Below, one piece after another: positions 44,173 to 52,796 of a stretch of DNA of 64,000 nt; position 1 is the first letter of the stretch; every line of letters begins with the position of its first letter. The notes beneath the pieces were generated by a model. It was not told where the DNA came from. It did not search any database and was given only the letters and a program-made list of their open reading frames with translations. The position numbers were made by a program, and so were the translations under genes. This DNA comes from Rhodopseudomonas palustris (GTDB lineage: Bacteria; Pseudomonadota; Alphaproteobacteria; Rhizobiales; Xanthobacteraceae). Location of the stretch: positions 18,375-82,374 of the forward strand of contig NZ_QYYD01000026.1 of the NCBI RefSeq assembly GCF_003591005.1, written 5' to 3'.

Positions 44173-45327
44173 ATGCGCACGGGCAGCGGCAGCGTGATCA
44201 AGATCGGATTGATGACGCCGCAAAGTGGGCCGATCGGTCTTTATGGTCCATCCTCGATCGACTGTGCGAAGCTTGCGGTCGAAGAAATCAACGCGCGCGG
44301 CGGCTTGTTTGGAAGTCGTCTCGACCTGGTGTTTGGTGACGGCGGGGCTGGTCCGGAGCGCGTCGTCGCCGAGACGTCGCATATGATCGAACAGCACCGC
44401 ATCCGAGCGATGATCGGCTCTCATGTGAGTCCCAATCGAGACGCTCTGGTCGGCGCGATCGGAGGCCGCATTCCTTATGTCTACACCACGCTTTACGAAG
44501 GCGATCAGTATGCGTTCGGCGTGTTCATGTGCGGCGAGACGCCGGTCCAGCAGCTCGATCCGCTGATTGCCTGGCTTCGCTCGAATCGCGACGCCCGCAA
44601 ATGGTTCATCGTCGCCAACGACTATAGTTTCCCGCTTAAGTCCTGCCGGATCGCCAAGGACTATATCGCGCAGGCGGACGGCGAGATCGTCGGCGAGGAA
44701 TATCTGCCGCTCGCCACCGCCGATTATCACGCGACGTTGCGGCGGATCGAGCGCAGCGGCTGCGACGCGGTGCTGATCTATCTCGTCGGGATGGACGCCA
44801 TTGTGTTCAATCGCCAATTCAGCTCGGCCGGACTCCACCGCAAGATCGCCAGAGCGGCCCCCGTGCTCTGCGAGAATACTCTGTTGGCGATCGGATCCGA
44901 CGCCGTCGACAACATGTATTCGACCGCGGGGTTCACCAATCATCTGCGGACGAATTCCGGGCGGCGCTTCCGCGACAGCTATCGTCGAAGGTTCGGACCG
45001 GGCGCGCCTGTCCCGAACCGGTTCGGCGTGTCTTGTTACGAAGGCCTGCATCTGCTTGTGGCGCTCGCCGAGCAGGCTGGCAGTCTCGATCTGTACAAGA
45101 TGCAGGCGTTCGCTGACGGCTTGGCGATCTCGACTCCCCGCGGCGACTGCCGCATGCAATCCAACCACCTCGGTGCGCCTATACATCTCGTGGAGGCGAG
45201 GGGGTTCGATCTTTGCGCGCTCGAAGATGTCGGCTACCGCACCGCGAGCTCTCGATCCGTCCAGATTACGTCCCCGGTCGTGATGGCAATGCCTGAGCGC
45301 ACGCGACCGCAAACCGATAATATCTGA
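44173..45327 (+). CDS. Cytosolic AmiC-like ligand-binding protein (Peripla_BP_5/6 fold)
   Basis: The ATG at 44173 (AGGGG upstream) gives 384 residues that begin almost at once with the binding fold: IKIGLMTPQSGPIGLYGPSSIDCAKLAVEEINARGG. There is no signal peptide, so the protein probably stays in the cytoplasm. Length and layout match AmiC of Pseudomonas, a cytosolic amide sensor that holds an antiterminator, and the UrtA-type binding proteins. No AmiR-like antiterminator is visible nearby; instead a MarR gene is divergent and an isochorismatase-type amidohydrolase lies 70 bases downstream. A role as an amide/carbamoyl sensor is therefore plausible but unproven. Confidence 0.8.
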   Translation: MRTGSGSVIKIGLMTPQSGPIGLYGPSSIDCAKLAVEEINARGGLFGSRLDLVFGDGGAGPERVVAETSHMIEQHRIRAMIGSHVSPNRDALVGAIGGRIPYVYTTLYEGDQYAFGVFMCGETPVQQLDPLIAWLRSNRDARKWFIVANDYSFPLKSCRIAKDYIAQADGEIVGEEYLPLATADYHATLRRIERSGCDAVLIYLVGMDAIVFNRQFSSAGLHRKIARAAPVLCENTLLAIGSDAVDNMYSTAGFTNHLRTNSGRRFRDSYRRRFGPGAPVPNRFGVSCYEGLHLLVALAEQAGSLDLYKMQAFADGLAISTPRGDCRMQSNHLGAPIHLVEARGFDLCALEDVGYRTASSRSVQITSPVVMAMPERTRPQTDNI

Positions 45328-45337
45328 AACCGAAATA

Positions 45338-45374
45338 TTTTCACTTGAAAACAAATTCCGGCCGGCTGTATGTT
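45338..45374 (+). promoter_or_regulatory. Promoter with overlapping MarR-type operator
   Basis: The perfect dyad TTTTCA-CT-TGAAAA (45338-45351) overlaps a -35-like TTGAAA (45345-45350). A -10-like TATGTT follows after 18 bases (45369-45374), ahead of the hydrolase gene at 45398. The layout fits a repressor blocking RNA polymerase, with the MarR protein at 43608 the nearest candidate. Confidence 0.5.
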
Positions 45375-45397
45375 GACCTCGCCTCAGGAGGTGACAG

Positions 45398-46039
45398 ATG
45401 GCCGACTACAAACTCATTCCGTCCAGGACCGCGCTCGTCAACGTCGATATGCAGAATGCTTTCGTCGAGGGCACGCCCCTCGCGGCGCCCGACGGCGTGG
45501 CTCTGCTGCCGCATGTGAACCGGCTGGCTTCGGCCTGCCGCGAGGCAGGCATGATGGTGATCCATACGCTTCATGTCACCCGCGCGGACGGCTCGAACCA
45601 TGGCACGATGGGTGAACTGATCGAGCCGGTCAGGGCCGGCTATATCAACGAAGGCACCGAGACGGCGAAGCTGCATCCGGGAGTCGACGTCGGACCCCGG
45701 GACATCATGCTCTACAAACCTCGCTACGGCTCGTTCACCGGCACCGATCTGGATCAGATCCTGCGATCGAACGGAATCGACAGCATCATCGTAACGGGCA
45801 TCTGCACCAATATTTGCTGCGAAACCACGGCGCGCGAAGCGGGGATGCGGGACTATCATGTGTTCTTCCCCAGCGACGGCACCGAAACCTTTCCCGCTGG
45901 CGGGCTGACCGTCGAGGAAATCAAGAAGGCGACGCTGGCGACGCTGGGCGTGGCGTTCGCCAAGATCCTGACCATCGACGAAACGATCACTGCGATCCGC
46001 GCAAATTCCAACCAGCCCGGCGTTCAGGCCGTCGCCTGA
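45398..46039 (+). CDS. Isochorismatase-family cysteine hydrolase
   Basis: The 213-residue alpha/beta hydrolase has the Asp-Lys-Cys triad: Asp17 in LVNVDMQNAF, Lys107 in LYKPRYGSF, and Cys140 in GICTNICCETTAREA with the usual cis-peptide region. A near-perfect AGGAGGTGA Shine-Dalgarno precedes the ATG. The family includes nicotinamidase, N-carbamoylsarcosine amidase, maleamate amidase and ureidoacrylate hydrolase. Proximity to an amide-sensor-like protein favours an amide or carbamoyl substrate. Confidence 0.9.
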   Translation: MADYKLIPSRTALVNVDMQNAFVEGTPLAAPDGVALLPHVNRLASACREAGMMVIHTLHVTRADGSNHGTMGELIEPVRAGYINEGTETAKLHPGVDVGPRDIMLYKPRYGSFTGTDLDQILRSNGIDSIIVTGICTNICCETTAREAGMRDYHVFFPSDGTETFPAGGLTVEEIKKATLATLGVAFAKILTIDETITAIRANSNQPGVQAVA

Positions 46040-46298
46040 GCGGGTTTCTCACGCAGCAAGCGAAGGGGCTGCCGAACGGCAGCTCCGGTCTGCGTGGTCG
46101 ACATATGTGCTCGACTGAAGACGCTGATCCACGGCCCGGCGTGCCGAAACTCTTCGCAGAGATTGCGATGTCGGCAACGAAGCTTGGCCGTCTCGCAGCA
46201 TGGGCCGCGTAGCAAACCTGTACAATCGTCGCATTCCGTACCACAAGGTCCTATCCCGCCCGGCCAGCCTCGGCCGCACATCCAGGGGAGCAGTCACC

Positions 46299-46856
46299 TT
46301 GCGCCGCGCGACCGTATCCAAATCAGAGCTGATGCCGAAGGGCGATGACGAAGTCTTTCGCACCTTCATTCACGACTTTCTGGCATTCAGCGCGCGCGTC
46401 GACCAATGCCGCGCCGGTTTCGGCGATTGCCTCGGCATTTCCGGCATCGCCTACACCACGCTGATCTCGATCGCGCATCTGCAGGGCGAGGAGGGCGTCG
46501 GCGTCAGCCGAATCGCCGAGCATCTGCATTTGTCAGGCGCTTTCGTCACCATCGAAGTCTCGAAACTGGTCAAGGCCGGCCTCGTGCACAAGCGCGCCAA
46601 TCAGGAAGACCGTCGCCGCGTGCTACTCACCGTCACGCCGAAGGCGCGCAAGCTGCTCGAGCAGCTCGTCGAGATCCAGGCCCCGGTGAACGATGCGCTG
46701 TTCGACTGCCTGAGCGCGTCGGAATTCCGTCAGCTCGCTTCGATGATGGCGCGGCTGGTCGCCTGCGGCGACAAGGCGGTGACGCTGATGAGCTTCCTCA
46801 CCGCGCCGTCGACACAGGCGGGCGAATCCACGCGCAAAATGTCGCGGCGGCGCTGA
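46299..46856 (+). CDS. MarR-family transcriptional regulator
   Basis: A TTG at 46299 with GGGGAG nine bases upstream gives 185 residues; the ATG at 46332 (174 residues) has no ribosome site but is also possible. The MarR domain is clear: ISGIAYTTLISIAHLQGEEGVGVSRIAEHLHLSGAFVTIEVSKLVKAGLVHKRANQEDRRRVLLTVTPKA. It precedes the flavin reductase/hydroxylase operon in the same direction and is separated by 178 bases containing a dyad. It probably senses the operon's aromatic substrate. Confidence 0.88.
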   Translation: MRRATVSKSELMPKGDDEVFRTFIHDFLAFSARVDQCRAGFGDCLGISGIAYTTLISIAHLQGEEGVGVSRIAEHLHLSGAFVTIEVSKLVKAGLVHKRANQEDRRRVLLTVTPKARKLLEQLVEIQAPVNDALFDCLSASEFRQLASMMARLVACGDKAVTLMSFLTAPSTQAGESTRKMSRRR

Positions 46857-46995
46857 CGCCGCACCCCTCCGCACCCTGCGATCAAAGTTAAGCCCGCGTT
46901 TCCGGCGCTTTCAGCGCCGGCGCCTGCACAAATTCATGTCGCACTGCCGCATCTTTTCTCAGCCACTGCCTCGCATTCGCGCTTGACTAGCTTTT

Positions 46996-47016
46996 TATAA
47001 TAGCTTTGGATCAAAG
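46996..47016 (+). promoter_or_regulatory. -10 element and MarR-type dyad before the hydroxylase operon
   Basis: TATAAT at 46996-47001 is followed directly by the dyad CTTTG-GAT-CAAAG (47004-47016). A repressor bound here would cover the transcription start, 19 bases before the flavin reductase ATG. No good -35 was found at normal spacing. Confidence 0.45.
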
Positions 47017-47034
47017 GTATTAGAGCGAGGGTGA

Positions 47035-47556
47035 ATGTCGCAGGGTGTCCGCGAGTTTCGATCGGCATTGTCGCAGTTCGCGACGGGCGTCGCCGTGATC
47101 ACGGCGCGCGGCGAGGCCGGCGCGCCGATCGGGATGACGATGAGTTCGTTCAATTCGGTGTCGCTCGATCCGCCGCTGGTGCTGTTCAGCGTCGATCGCC
47201 GCGCGCTCAGCCTGCCGGCGATGCAGATCGCCGAAGGCTATGCGGTCAATATCCTGAGCCGCGGCCAGGAGGCGTTGTCCAACCAGTTTGCCAAGGCTTC
47301 GACCGACAAATGGAGCAACGTCGCGCATTCGATCGGTCACGCCGAAGCGCCGCTGCTGGCGGGCGCGATCGCGCATTTCGAATGCGCGCCCTACGCGCAA
47401 TATGACGGTGGTGATCACGTGATTTTCGTCGGCCGTGTGGTGCGTTTCAGTGCGCGCGACGACGAGGAGCCGTTGGTGTTCTTCCGCGGCAAGTATCAGA
47501 GCCTGAGCCGGCAGGGCGGCAGCGAGCCGATGTGGCCGCTGCCGATCCACTACTGA
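47035..47556 (+). CDS. Flavin reductase (HpaC-like)
   Basis: The 173-residue protein has the FMN-binding split-barrel pattern of two-component reductases: FRSALSQFATGVAVITARGEAGAPIGMTMSSFNSVSLDPPLVLFSVDRRA, FAVNILS-like YAVNILSRGQ, and DHVIFVGRVVRF near the C-terminus. It supplies reduced flavin to a partner oxygenase, and the HpaB-type hydroxylase gene starts 34 bases downstream. Confidence 0.92.
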   Translation: MSQGVREFRSALSQFATGVAVITARGEAGAPIGMTMSSFNSVSLDPPLVLFSVDRRALSLPAMQIAEGYAVNILSRGQEALSNQFAKASTDKWSNVAHSIGHAEAPLLAGAIAHFECAPYAQYDGGDHVIFVGRVVRFSARDDEEPLVFFRGKYQSLSRQGGSEPMWPLPIHY

Positions 47557-47590
47557 CCCGGGCGAGCGCAGCATAAGGAAGCGTGTGACG

Positions 47591-49060
47591 ATGAAGACAG
47601 GACAACAACATATCGCCGGCCTGCGCGACGGACGCGCCGTGTTCATCGACGGCAAGCGGGTCGACGACACCACGCGGCATCCGGCGTTCCGCAACGCCAT
47701 CCAGTCGGTCGGCAAGCTGTTCGATTTCGCCGCCGACGAGGCCAATCGCGAACTGATGACCTATGCGACGCCGGGCGGCCGCGCCAACCGCATCTGGCAG
47801 CTGCCCGAAACCTTCGAAGAGCTGCGCCAGCGCCGCGTCGCGCTGGAAGAATGGGGCGCCCTGCATGCCGGCTTCCTCGGCCGCGCGCCCGATCACGTCG
47901 CCTCCTGCATCGCCGGCATGTATATGGGGCTCGATCAGTTCGAGGCCTACGACAAGGACCGCGCCAAGGCGCTCGCCGATTACTACACTTACGCGCGCGA
48001 TCGTGACCTGTATCTGACCTACGTCATCATCAATCCGCAGGCGGACCGCTCCAAGAGCGCCGCGCAGCAGAAGGACGCGTTCCTGACCACCGGCGTGGTC
48101 GATCAGGACGCCGAAGGCATCACCGTGCGCGGCGCCAAGATGCTGGCGACCGGCGGCATCATGGCGGACGAAGTGTTCGTCACCTGCATTCAGCCGCTGC
48201 AACCGGGCGACGAGATCTACGCGCTGTCGTTCGCGATCCCGATGAACAGCAAGGGCCTGCAGATCCTGTCGCGCAAGTCCTACGAGGAATCGTCGCAGTC
48301 GGTGTTCGACAATCCGCTGTCGAGCCGGTTCGACGAGAACGACGCGGTGCTGTATTTCGACGACGTCAAGGTGCCGTGGGACCGCGTCTTCGTCTACAAG
48401 AACCTCGAGATGTGCCAGAAGCAGTTCCACGCCACCCCGGCGCACGTCTATCAGAACTATCAGGCGATGATCCGGCTCTCCGTGAAGGTGCGCTTCCTGA
48501 TCGGCATGGCGCGGCGGATCGCCGAGACCAACGGCGTGATCGGCTTTCCGCAGGTTCGCGAAACGCTCGGTCAGCTCGCCGCCGAAGGCGGCATGGTCGA
48601 CGCCTTTGTGGCCGCGATGGAAATCAAGGGGAGCCATTACGGCCGCTACTTCGTGCCGGACCGCCACACGCTGTACGCGGCGCAGACGCTGACCCAGCAG
48701 CTCTATTCCAAGATCCTCAACACGCTGCGCGAGCTCGCCGGCGGCGGCATGATCATGTTGCCGTCCTCGGTGCAGGATCTCGCCAATCCGGAGATCGCCG
48801 CGCTGGTCGAAAAGACCCAGCAATCGCCGGCGGCGAGCGCGCTCGACAAGGTCAAGTTCTACAAGCTGGCCTGGGATGCAGTCGGCTCGGAATTCGCCTC
48901 GCGGCATCAGCAATACGAGATGTTCTATGCGGGCGCGACCTTCGTCACCAAGAACCACTCGTTCCGCACCTATGATTGGGACAGCGCCGGCGGCCTCGTC
49001 AGCAATATGCTGTCCAGCTATCAGCTCGCCGACGAGCTGAAGACCTCGCAAGCCGCCTGA
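47591..49060 (+). CDS. HpaB-type flavin-dependent hydroxylase, oxygenase component
   Basis: From the ATG at 47591 (AAGGAAG upstream; a GTG two codons earlier is less well spaced) the protein is 489 residues. The 4-hydroxyphenylacetate 3-hydroxylase family pattern is clear: YVIINPQADRSKSAAQQ, GITVRGAKMLATGG, LSSRFDENDAVLYFDDVKVPWDRVFVY, a C-terminal helical domain with ELAGGGMIMLPSS, and GSEFASRHQQYEMFYAGATFV. It uses reduced flavin from HpaC-like reductase to hydroxylate a phenolic or related ring. The family also covers chlorophenol and pyrrole/indole hydroxylases, so the substrate is not fixed. Confidence 0.9.
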   Translation: MKTGQQHIAGLRDGRAVFIDGKRVDDTTRHPAFRNAIQSVGKLFDFAADEANRELMTYATPGGRANRIWQLPETFEELRQRRVALEEWGALHAGFLGRAPDHVASCIAGMYMGLDQFEAYDKDRAKALADYYTYARDRDLYLTYVIINPQADRSKSAAQQKDAFLTTGVVDQDAEGITVRGAKMLATGGIMADEVFVTCIQPLQPGDEIYALSFAIPMNSKGLQILSRKSYEESSQSVFDNPLSSRFDENDAVLYFDDVKVPWDRVFVYKNLEMCQKQFHATPAHVYQNYQAMIRLSVKVRFLIGMARRIAETNGVIGFPQVRETLGQLAAEGGMVDAFVAAMEIKGSHYGRYFVPDRHTLYAAQTLTQQLYSKILNTLRELAGGGMIMLPSSVQDLANPEIAALVEKTQQSPAASALDKVKFYKLAWDAVGSEFASRHQQYEMFYAGATFVTKNHSFRTYDWDSAGGLVSNMLSSYQLADELKTSQAA

Positions 49061-49075
49061 ACCAAGGAACGCACT

Positions 49076-49456
49076 ATGCCTGTCAACAAGATCCATGACG
49101 AATTCCGTGCCGTCGACATGAGCACGGGCTGGGAAGTCCCGGCCGGCTATCCCAAGGGCATCCAGCAGAAGATCCTGTCGGGCGGGCTCGATGAAGAGAA
49201 CCGCCGCGGTTCGCGGAGCCGCCTGCTGCGGTTCGAGCCGGGTGAGTTCACCACCAAGCCGTTCGTGCACGAGTATTGGGAAGAAGTGTTCCTGGTGTCC
49301 GGCGACCTGACGGTCGGCAATGACGAGAACGGCAATGGCGGCGAGAGCTTCAAGCCGTTCACATACGCCTGCCGTCCGCCGGGCGCGTTCCACGGTCCGT
49401 TTAAGTCCGAGACCGGCTGCGTGCTGTTCGAACTGCACTACTTCGACCCGGTGTAA
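49076..49456 (+). CDS. Cupin-domain protein
   Basis: A 126-residue small barrel protein, 16 bases after the hydroxylase gene. The cupin signature appears as HEYWEEVFLVSGDLTVG, followed by YACRPPGAFHGPFKSETGCVLFELHYF with the second metal-type His. It may be a small dioxygenase, an isomerase or a ligand-binding accessory protein acting on the hydroxylated product. Confidence 0.85.
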   Translation: MPVNKIHDEFRAVDMSTGWEVPAGYPKGIQQKILSGGLDEENRRGSRSRLLRFEPGEFTTKPFVHEYWEEVFLVSGDLTVGNDENGNGGESFKPFTYACRPPGAFHGPFKSETGCVLFELHYFDPV

Positions 49457-49520
49457 GGCGCGCGATGACGGACATCTTCACCAGCACGCCTTTAAGTCAT
49501 TGGTGCCGCGGGGGCCTGAC

Positions 49521-50393
49521 ATGATCACCCAACAGATCATCAACGGCCTGATGCTCGGCTCGATCTATGTGCTGGTGGGGGTGTCGTTCACGCTGGCGAT
49601 CGGCATCCTCAACTTCCTCAACTTCTCGATCCCCGGCCTGTTCATGATCGGCGGCATGGTGAGCTGGGTACTGCTCGCCAAGGGCTGGCATTGGGCGTTC
49701 GCGATCGCCGGCGCGCTCGCCGCGGCGGCGCTGGTGTCGCTCGCGGTTGAGCTGTTGTCCTATCGGCGCACCCGCGGCGCCGATCCGGAAGTGCCGCTGG
49801 TGTCCTCGCTCGGCTTCCTTGTGCTGTTGGAGAATCTGGCGCTGGTCGGCGTCGGCTCCGATCAGCAGACGTTTCCGTCGCTGCTCGGCGACTTCAACTT
49901 CCGCATCGGCGGCCTCGTCATCGGCGCCGCGCAGGCGATCAGCCTGGTGCTGACCTTCGCGCTGGTGGTCGGGCTGTCGTTCATGCTCGGCAAGACCAAT
50001 CTGGGCCGGCAGATCCGCTCGATCGCCGAGAGCCGCTCCACCGCAGTGCTGCTCGGCATCGATGTCGGCCGGCTGGTGCCGAAGATCTTCGTACTCACCG
50101 CGCTGTTCACCGCGCTCGGCGGCGTGATGTTCGCGCTCAGCTATCTGCAGGTGTCGCCGTTCATGGGCGAGGGCGTCGGCTTCAAGGGCGTCGCCGCGAT
50201 GATCATCGGCGGCATGGGCAGCGTCTGGGGCGCAGTGATCGGCGGGCTGATTATCGGCCTGATCGAAGTTGGCTCGATCTCGGCGTTCGGCGCCGACACC
50301 GTCAACATTGCGGTCTATGGCTCCCTGCTACTGCTGCTGATCCTGCGGCCGCACGGGCTGTTCGGCAAGCCGGCGATCCGGGAGAAGCTGTGA
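49521..50393 (+). CDS. livH: Branched-chain amino acid-type ABC permease (LivH-like)
   Basis: From the ATG at 49521 the protein has 290 residues and about eight membrane segments, starting MITQQIINGLMLGSIYVLVGVSFTLAIGILNF, the typical LivH N-terminus. The EAA-like GIDVGRLVPKIFVLTALFTALGGVMFA loop is present. A longer frame back to 49320 is Arg-rich and rejected. It overlaps the next permease gene by one base (TGATG) and is part of a five-gene importer with the binding protein at 52797. Confidence 0.92.
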   Translation: MITQQIINGLMLGSIYVLVGVSFTLAIGILNFLNFSIPGLFMIGGMVSWVLLAKGWHWAFAIAGALAAAALVSLAVELLSYRRTRGADPEVPLVSSLGFLVLLENLALVGVGSDQQTFPSLLGDFNFRIGGLVIGAAQAISLVLTFALVVGLSFMLGKTNLGRQIRSIAESRSTAVLLGIDVGRLVPKIFVLTALFTALGGVMFALSYLQVSPFMGEGVGFKGVAAMIIGGMGSVWGAVIGGLIIGLIEVGSISAFGADTVNIAVYGSLLLLLILRPHGLFGKPAIREKL

Positions 50394-51247
50394 TGAGCGG
50401 CTATCAGACCGGCGTTCTGATCATCCTGTGCTTCAACATCATGGCGGCCTATGCGGTGTATCTGCCGCTGGTCGCCGGCCAGCTCAATCTCGGCATCGCC
50501 GGCTTCATGGCGATCGGCGCCTATACGGCGGCGTACCTGACCAATGAAATGGGCTGGTCGCTGATCACGGCAATCCCGGCCGGCGGCGTCACCGCCGGTG
50601 CGCTGGCGCTGTTGGTCGCGGTGCCGATCCTGCGCACCCACGGCATTTATCTCGCGCTCGCCACCTTCGCGCTCGGCCAAGTGATCTCGGCGGTGTTCCT
50701 CAATCTCGAAGTGGTCGGCGCCGCCGCCGGCTATCCGGTCTCGACCTACGCGTCGCCGGTCGCGGTGTTCTCCGTCACTGCCGCGATCGTGCTGTTCGTG
50801 GTCGGGCTGTCGCAGACCCGCTTCACGCTGTATCTCACCGCGATCAAGAACGACCGCCTGGTCGCCGATCTGCTCGGCCTGAAAGTCTGGGGCCTGCAGG
50901 TCGCCGCCTTCGTGCTCGGCGGCGCCATCGCCGGCATCGGCGGCGGACTCTATGCGCATCATTTCAGCTTCATCGAGGCGCAGCATTTCAGCGTGCAGCT
51001 CAGCATCTACACGGTGCTGTACGTGCTGCTCGGCGGCACCCAGACGGTGTGGGGCCCGCTGGTCGGCGCGCTGTTCTTCAGTCTGGCGCCGGAGCTGCTG
51101 CGCGCCGGCGAGGCGTGGCGCTACGTGCTGTTCGCGGTGCTGATCGTCGGCTTCATGGCGGTGCGGCCGCAGGGCCTGGTGACGCCGTCGTCGCTGCGCG
51201 GCCTCGGCCGGCTGTTTAGGCGCAAGCCAGCAGGAGTGCAGCCATGA
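50393..51247 (+). CDS. livM: Branched-chain amino acid-type ABC permease (LivM-like)
   Basis: A 284-residue permease with about eight membrane segments and the LivM pattern: LGIAGFMAIGAYTAAYLT, RTHGIYLALATFALGQVI, AIKNDRLVADLLGLKVWGLQVAAFVLGGAIAGIGGGLYAHHFSFIEAQHF and GGTQTVWGPLVGALFFSLAPELL. It starts at the overlapping ATG (or the GTG one codon before) and overlaps LivG by four bases. Confidence 0.92.
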   Translation: MSGYQTGVLIILCFNIMAAYAVYLPLVAGQLNLGIAGFMAIGAYTAAYLTNEMGWSLITAIPAGGVTAGALALLVAVPILRTHGIYLALATFALGQVISAVFLNLEVVGAAAGYPVSTYASPVAVFSVTAAIVLFVVGLSQTRFTLYLTAIKNDRLVADLLGLKVWGLQVAAFVLGGAIAGIGGGLYAHHFSFIEAQHFSVQLSIYTVLYVLLGGTQTVWGPLVGALFFSLAPELLRAGEAWRYVLFAVLIVGFMAVRPQGLVTPSSLRGLGRLFRRKPAGVQP

Positions 51248-52014
51248 CCGCGGAAGCTCCGCTGCTCGACTTGCAGAACGTCTCGAAATCGTTCGGCGGC
51301 CTGCACGTCATCCGCGACCTCAGCTTCTCGGTGGCGCGCGGTCAGACCGTCGGGCTGATCGGCCCGAACGGCGCCGGCAAGACCACCGCGTTCAACATGG
51401 TCAGCGGCGTGTTCCTGCCGGACCAGGGCACGGTGTCGTTCGAGGGTCGCGACATCACCCACATGGCGTCGCGTCGCCGCATCGGGCTCGGCATCGCCCG
51501 CAGCTTTCAGAACGTGCGGCTGATGCAGCATCTCACCGTGTGGGAGAACCTCTTGGTCGGCCAGCACGTCCGCGCCTCCGGCCTGCTCAATCTGCTGATG
51601 CCGTTCCGGCTGATCCCCAATCATCGCTGGCGGCGCGAAGTCGTCGCGGCGCTCGACGAGATGGGGCTGGGCGCCTACGCCGATTCGATGGTCAGCGAAC
51701 TGCCCTACGGCATCCGCAAGCGCATCGATCTCGTCCGCGCCACGCTCGCCGGCGCCTCGCTGCTGATGCTCGACGAGCCGGCGGCCGGGCTCAACCCGGT
51801 CGAGACCCAGGCGCTCACCGCGCATCTCGAAGCGCTCAAGGCGCGCGGCATCACGCTGCTCATCGTCGAGCACGACATGCATTTCGTCGGCACCATCTGC
51901 GATCACGTCGTGGTGCTGAATTTTGGCAGCAAGATCGCCGAGGGTCCGCTGTCGGTGGTGCAGCACGATGCGGTGGTGCGCACCGCCTATCTCGGCGCGG
52001 AGCAGGCGGCATGA
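51244..52014 (+). CDS. livG: Branched-chain amino acid-type ABC ATPase (LivG-like)
   Basis: A 256-residue ATPase: Walker A GPNGAGKTT (40-48), the LivG-specific RSFQNVRLMQHLTVWENLLVGQH, a degenerate signature ELPYGIRKRIDLVRA, Walker B LLMLDEPAAGLNP and the H-loop IVEHDMHFV. ATGA overlaps join it to both neighbours. It powers import with LivF. Confidence 0.93.
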   Translation: MTAEAPLLDLQNVSKSFGGLHVIRDLSFSVARGQTVGLIGPNGAGKTTAFNMVSGVFLPDQGTVSFEGRDITHMASRRRIGLGIARSFQNVRLMQHLTVWENLLVGQHVRASGLLNLLMPFRLIPNHRWRREVVAALDEMGLGAYADSMVSELPYGIRKRIDLVRATLAGASLLMLDEPAAGLNPVETQALTAHLEALKARGITLLIVEHDMHFVGTICDHVVVLNFGSKIAEGPLSVVQHDAVVRTAYLGAEQAA

Positions 52015-52775
52015 GCGCGATCCTTTCCGTCTCCGATCTCACCGTCGCCTATGGCGGCGTCACGGCACTGGACGGCGTCTCGCTGACCGTCGAGGAGGGC
52101 GAGATCGTCACCGTGCTCGGCGCCAACGGCGCCGGCAAGACCACGCTTCTGCTCGGCATCATGGGGGCGGTGCCCGCCGCGCGCGGCCGCATCCAGTTCC
52201 GCGACACTGATTTGTCGCGCGCGCGCCCGCACACTCGGCTCGCAAGCGGCCTGGTGCTGGTCCCCGAAGGCCGCCAGGTGCTGGTGTCGCTGACGGTCGA
52301 AGAAAACTTGTTACTCGGTGCGCATCTGCGCCGCGACCGCGCCGCGGTGCGCAGCGAGATCGATGCGATTTACGAGCGCTTCCCCAATCTCGGCCAGCGC
52401 CGCCACGTCGCGGCGGCGACGCTGTCCGGCGGCGAGCAGCAGATGCTGGCGATTGGCCGCGCGATGGTGGCGCGCCCGCAGGTGCTGATGCTGGACGAGC
52501 CGTCGCTCGGCCTGTCGCCGTTGTTTGTCTCGAAAGTGTTCGAGCTGATCCAGGAGATGAACCGCAGCGGGCTGACCATCGTGCTGGTCGAGCAGAACAC
52601 CGGCAAGGCGCTGTCGGTGGCGCACAGCGCCACGGTGCTCGAACTCGGCAAGGTCGCGGTGGCCGGTCCGTGCGAGACGCTGCGTAACGATCGCCGGCTG
52701 CTCGACGCCTATCTCGGCGGCGGCAGCGACGAGACTTCCGAACCATCCCGGCAGATGCAAGCGGGCACTCACTAA
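52011..52775 (+). CDS. livF: Branched-chain amino acid-type ABC ATPase (LivF-like)
   Basis: A 254-residue ATPase starting at the ATG at 52011. Walker A GANGAGKTT (37-45), LVPEGRQVLVSLTVEENLLLGAH, signature LSGGEQQMLAIGRA, Walker B VLMLDEPSLGLSP and the VEQNTGKALSVA H-loop variant (Gln for His, as usual in LivF). It ends 21 bases before the binding-protein gene. Confidence 0.93.
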   Translation: MSAILSVSDLTVAYGGVTALDGVSLTVEEGEIVTVLGANGAGKTTLLLGIMGAVPAARGRIQFRDTDLSRARPHTRLASGLVLVPEGRQVLVSLTVEENLLLGAHLRRDRAAVRSEIDAIYERFPNLGQRRHVAAATLSGGEQQMLAIGRAMVARPQVLMLDEPSLGLSPLFVSKVFELIQEMNRSGLTIVLVEQNTGKALSVAHSATVLELGKVAVAGPCETLRNDRRLLDAYLGGGSDETSEPSRQMQAGTH

Positions 52776-52796
52776 CAACAACAGGAGCAGGGGTTG

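Noticed and set aside
46983..47001. TTGACT and TATAAT as a -35/-10 pair
   Set aside because: They are only seven bases apart; they cannot form one sigma-70 promoter.
47447..49438. 663-codon minus-strand open frame opposite the HpaB-type hydroxylase
   Set aside because: It is His/Arg/Ala-rich shadow of two well-supported plus-strand genes, common in high-GC DNA.
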